Origin: Bacteroidales bacterium UBA1374
Lineage (GTDB): Bacteria; Bacteroidota; Bacteroidia; Bacteroidales; UBA932
Length of the DNA: 64,000 bases
Assembly: GCA_002305545.1 (NCBI GenBank)
Contig: DBRG01000007.1
Coordinates: 1-64,000, forward strand
Direction: 5' to 3'
The position numbers and the translations under genes were made by a program. A model generated the notes under the pieces. The model saw nothing but the letters and a program-made list of their open reading frames with translations. It ran no database searches and had not been told where the DNA came from. Shown piece after piece: positions 62,621 through 64,000 of this stretch (its first letter is position 1; each line of letters begins with the position of its first letter).

Positions 62621-62652
62621 GCAAAGTTAATATATGAAGCGATAAGCTCAAA
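62621..62652 (-). promoter_or_regulatory. gapA promoter: TTTG, 19 bases, TAACTTTGC
   Basis: On the minus strand TTTG (62652-62649), a 19-base spacer and TAACTTTGC (62629-62621) match the Bacteroidota consensus fully. This is the best promoter in the window, fitting a highly expressed gene. Confidence 0.85.
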
Positions 62653-62675
62653 AAAAATCATTAAATTCGCAAATT

Positions 62676-63476
62676 ATGCATATACTGATAACCAATGACG
62701 ACGGGTATACTTCCAAAGGGCTTCAGGCTCTGATAGAAATGGCCCGCCAATTTGGCGATATAACAGTAGTTGCTCCCCAGTATCCCCAAAGCGCCATGTC
62801 CAACGCTGTCAGTATAGGCAAGCTGCTGCGGATGGTTCCCGTCGGGAATCCCGATGGATTCCCGGAAAAAGGCATAGAACGGTATTACTGTTCCGGCACA
62901 CCGGTAGATTGTGTGAAAATGGCCCTGAACCTGCTCTTTGACACCCGCCGCCCCGACTTGTTGCTATCGGGCGTAAATCACGGATTCAACGGTTCTTCTG
63001 CAGTTCTGTATTCCGGGACCCTGGCTGCCACACGCGAAGGAGCACTGTACAAAATACCTTCCCTCGCATTCAGCCTGAACGACCACCACGCCAACGCCGA
63101 TTTCTCCGCCAGCATATATTACGGGAAGCAGATCATTGAAAAGTTCATTGCATCTCCACCTGCCCCCTATACGTATGTTAACGTGAACATACCCCAGGGA
63201 AGCATTGACGAGATCCGGGGTATCCGCCTGTGCCGGTTCGGCATGGGTGCCTGGATCAAGGAAATAGAAACCAGGATGGACCCATACGGCCATCCCTACT
63301 ACTGGATGGTCGGAGAATACGAAAACCTTGAACCCGGTGAACCCGAATGCGACCACAACCTTCTTGAACAACATTATGTAACCATAGTACCGCATAAAAT
63401 TGACAACACAAACTATCCCGAGCTGGAGCGCCTGAAAGAGGTGTGGAAAGACTTGACCCGGGATAGGGAAACATAA
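62676..63476 (+). CDS. surE: 5'/3'-nucleotidase SurE
   Basis: 266 aa. Metal-binding LITNDDGY at the N-terminus, SGTPVDCVKMA, SGVNHGFN and YSGTLAATREG, all family motifs. Removes phosphate from nucleoside monophosphates in the cytoplasm. 6 bases before lpxB, so these two are probably one transcript. Confidence 0.95.
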   Translation: MHILITNDDGYTSKGLQALIEMARQFGDITVVAPQYPQSAMSNAVSIGKLLRMVPVGNPDGFPEKGIERYYCSGTPVDCVKMALNLLFDTRRPDLLLSGVNHGFNGSSAVLYSGTLAATREGALYKIPSLAFSLNDHHANADFSASIYYGKQIIEKFIASPPAPYTYVNVNIPQGSIDEIRGIRLCRFGMGAWIKEIETRMDPYGHPYYWMVGEYENLEPGEPECDHNLLEQHYVTIVPHKIDNTNYPELERLKEVWKDLTRDRET

Positions 63477-63482
63477 AGTAAA

Positions 63483-64000
63483 ATGCGATATTTTGTAATT
63501 GCAGGAGAAGTTTCCGGCGACCTTTACGCCAAAAAGCTTATGCAGGCTCTTGCAGAAGCAGATCCCCTGGCCGAGTTCAAATACGAAGGCCCGGGCACCA
63601 GGCCGTCTGTAATGGGATTTGCAGAAGTAGCCGCATCCCTGGACACGCATTTAAAGGAATTCCGCCGCTGCAAGAAAGAACTCCTCGAATACGGCCCCGA
63701 CGCCCTTATCCTGGTGGATTACCCGGGATTCAACCTTCCCATGGCTAAGTTCGCATCCCGGAAGGGAATAAAGACATTATTCTACATCGCGCCAAAAACA
63801 TGGGCCTCGCGTGAATACCGTGTAAGGGCAATTCGTAAGTATGTTACCCAGCTCTATGTCATTTTCCCCTTCGAGGTGGACTACTTTGCCTCAAAAAGGA
63901 TCAAAGCGGTCTATCTTGGAAATCCGGTCCTTGACAACCTGGCAGACACACTGGAAAAAGATGATCCGCCCGATGTTTTCAGCAAAAAGTACAAGATAGG
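63483..64000 (+). CDS. lpxB: Lipid-A-disaccharide synthase LpxB (partial, runs off the right edge)
   Basis: The first 172 residues are visible. MRYFVIAGEVSGDLYA matches the family start (usually GEASGD), then LILVDYPGFNLPMAKFA, FYIAPKTWASREYRV and VIFPFEVDYF follow in order. It joins UDP-diacylglucosamine and lipid X in lipid A synthesis. Between residues 33 and 44 about 13 residues common in relatives (around the GGxxM...G region before MGFxEV) are missing. No stop interrupts the frame. Confidence 0.88.
   Translation, partial: MRYFVIAGEVSGDLYAKKLMQALAEADPLAEFKYEGPGTRPSVMGFAEVAASLDTHLKEFRRCKKELLEYGPDALILVDYPGFNLPMAKFASRKGIKTLFYIAPKTWASREYRVRAIRKYVTQLYVIFPFEVDYFASKRIKAVYLGNPVLDNLADTLEKDDPPDVFSKKYKI

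Overview
The window reads as a chromosome fragment of a member of the Bacteroidota, most likely Bacteroidales. The reasons are the TAnnTTTG-type promoter boxes, a TamL-like outer-membrane lipoprotein, a fused NagB/PIG-L protein, PCMD, BACON-like and LamG surface lipoproteins, a DUF3467 protein, a pyrophosphate-type phosphofructokinase paired with ATP-type PEP carboxykinase, and many weak ribosome binding sites. A flavodiiron protein and PEP carboxykinase fit an anaerobic or microaerobic fermenter. No rRNA, tRNA or CRISPR array was seen.

Region 1 (1 to about 8094) is an AT-rich integrated mobile element. All its genes lie on the minus strand: a zinc-finger/HTH regulator, a tyrosine integrase, an unknown protein, an excisionase-like HTH protein, a small winged-helix-like protein, a DUF3987 primase/helicase-type ATPase, a zinc-ribbon plus Toprim-like primase (DUF6371 type) and two unknown proteins. 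It abuts the last codons of mnmE, the same site used by Salmonella genomic island 1. Between the two replication genes lies an iteron-like array of 9-bp repeats, and a second 9-bp repeat family is scattered through the element. The element contains no GATC, CTAG, GGCC, GCGC or CGCG at all, whereas GATC and GGCC recur in the chromosome beside it. No capsid, relaxase or conjugation gene is visible. This small, replication-equipped, possibly satellite-like element is the best candidate for something undescribed. Its left end is not identified and may lie outside the window.

Region 2 (8095 to 21046) holds tRNA/rRNA modification genes (mnmE, rlmD), a carboxypeptidase-regulatory-domain protein, rarA, kdsA coupled to a degenerate NagB/PIG-L fusion, a tamL-like gene, a fold-type III PLP decarboxylase and a TrmH-family methyltransferase.

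Region 3 (20973 to 33875, minus strand) is a long, tightly overlapping operon running valS, a repeat lipoprotein with a PCMD domain, a YbgC-like thioesterase, tatA, tatC, a WG-repeat protein, an ABC-F ATPase, rlmB and a flippase.

Region 4 (33942 to 42608) holds DUF3467, an L-fucose-isomerase-fold protein, a large BACON-like/LamG lipoprotein, kdsC, maf, a PPi-type phosphofructokinase and pckA. Together with kdsA, the partial lpxB at the right edge supplies lipid A/Kdo steps.

Region 5 (42712 to 53900, plus strand) is an operon-like run of recQ, ligA, a flavodiiron protein, a rel/spoT homologue, a Big_5 lipoprotein, a beta-barrel protein and ispG. Region 6 (53878 to 64000) has nfeD, a C69 dipeptidase, an M16 peptidase, a methyltransferase, a glycosyltransferase, gapA, surE and the start of lpxB. 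No stretch longer than about 300 bases lacks a gene; the longest gap, 7828 to 8094, is the control and end region of the mobile element.
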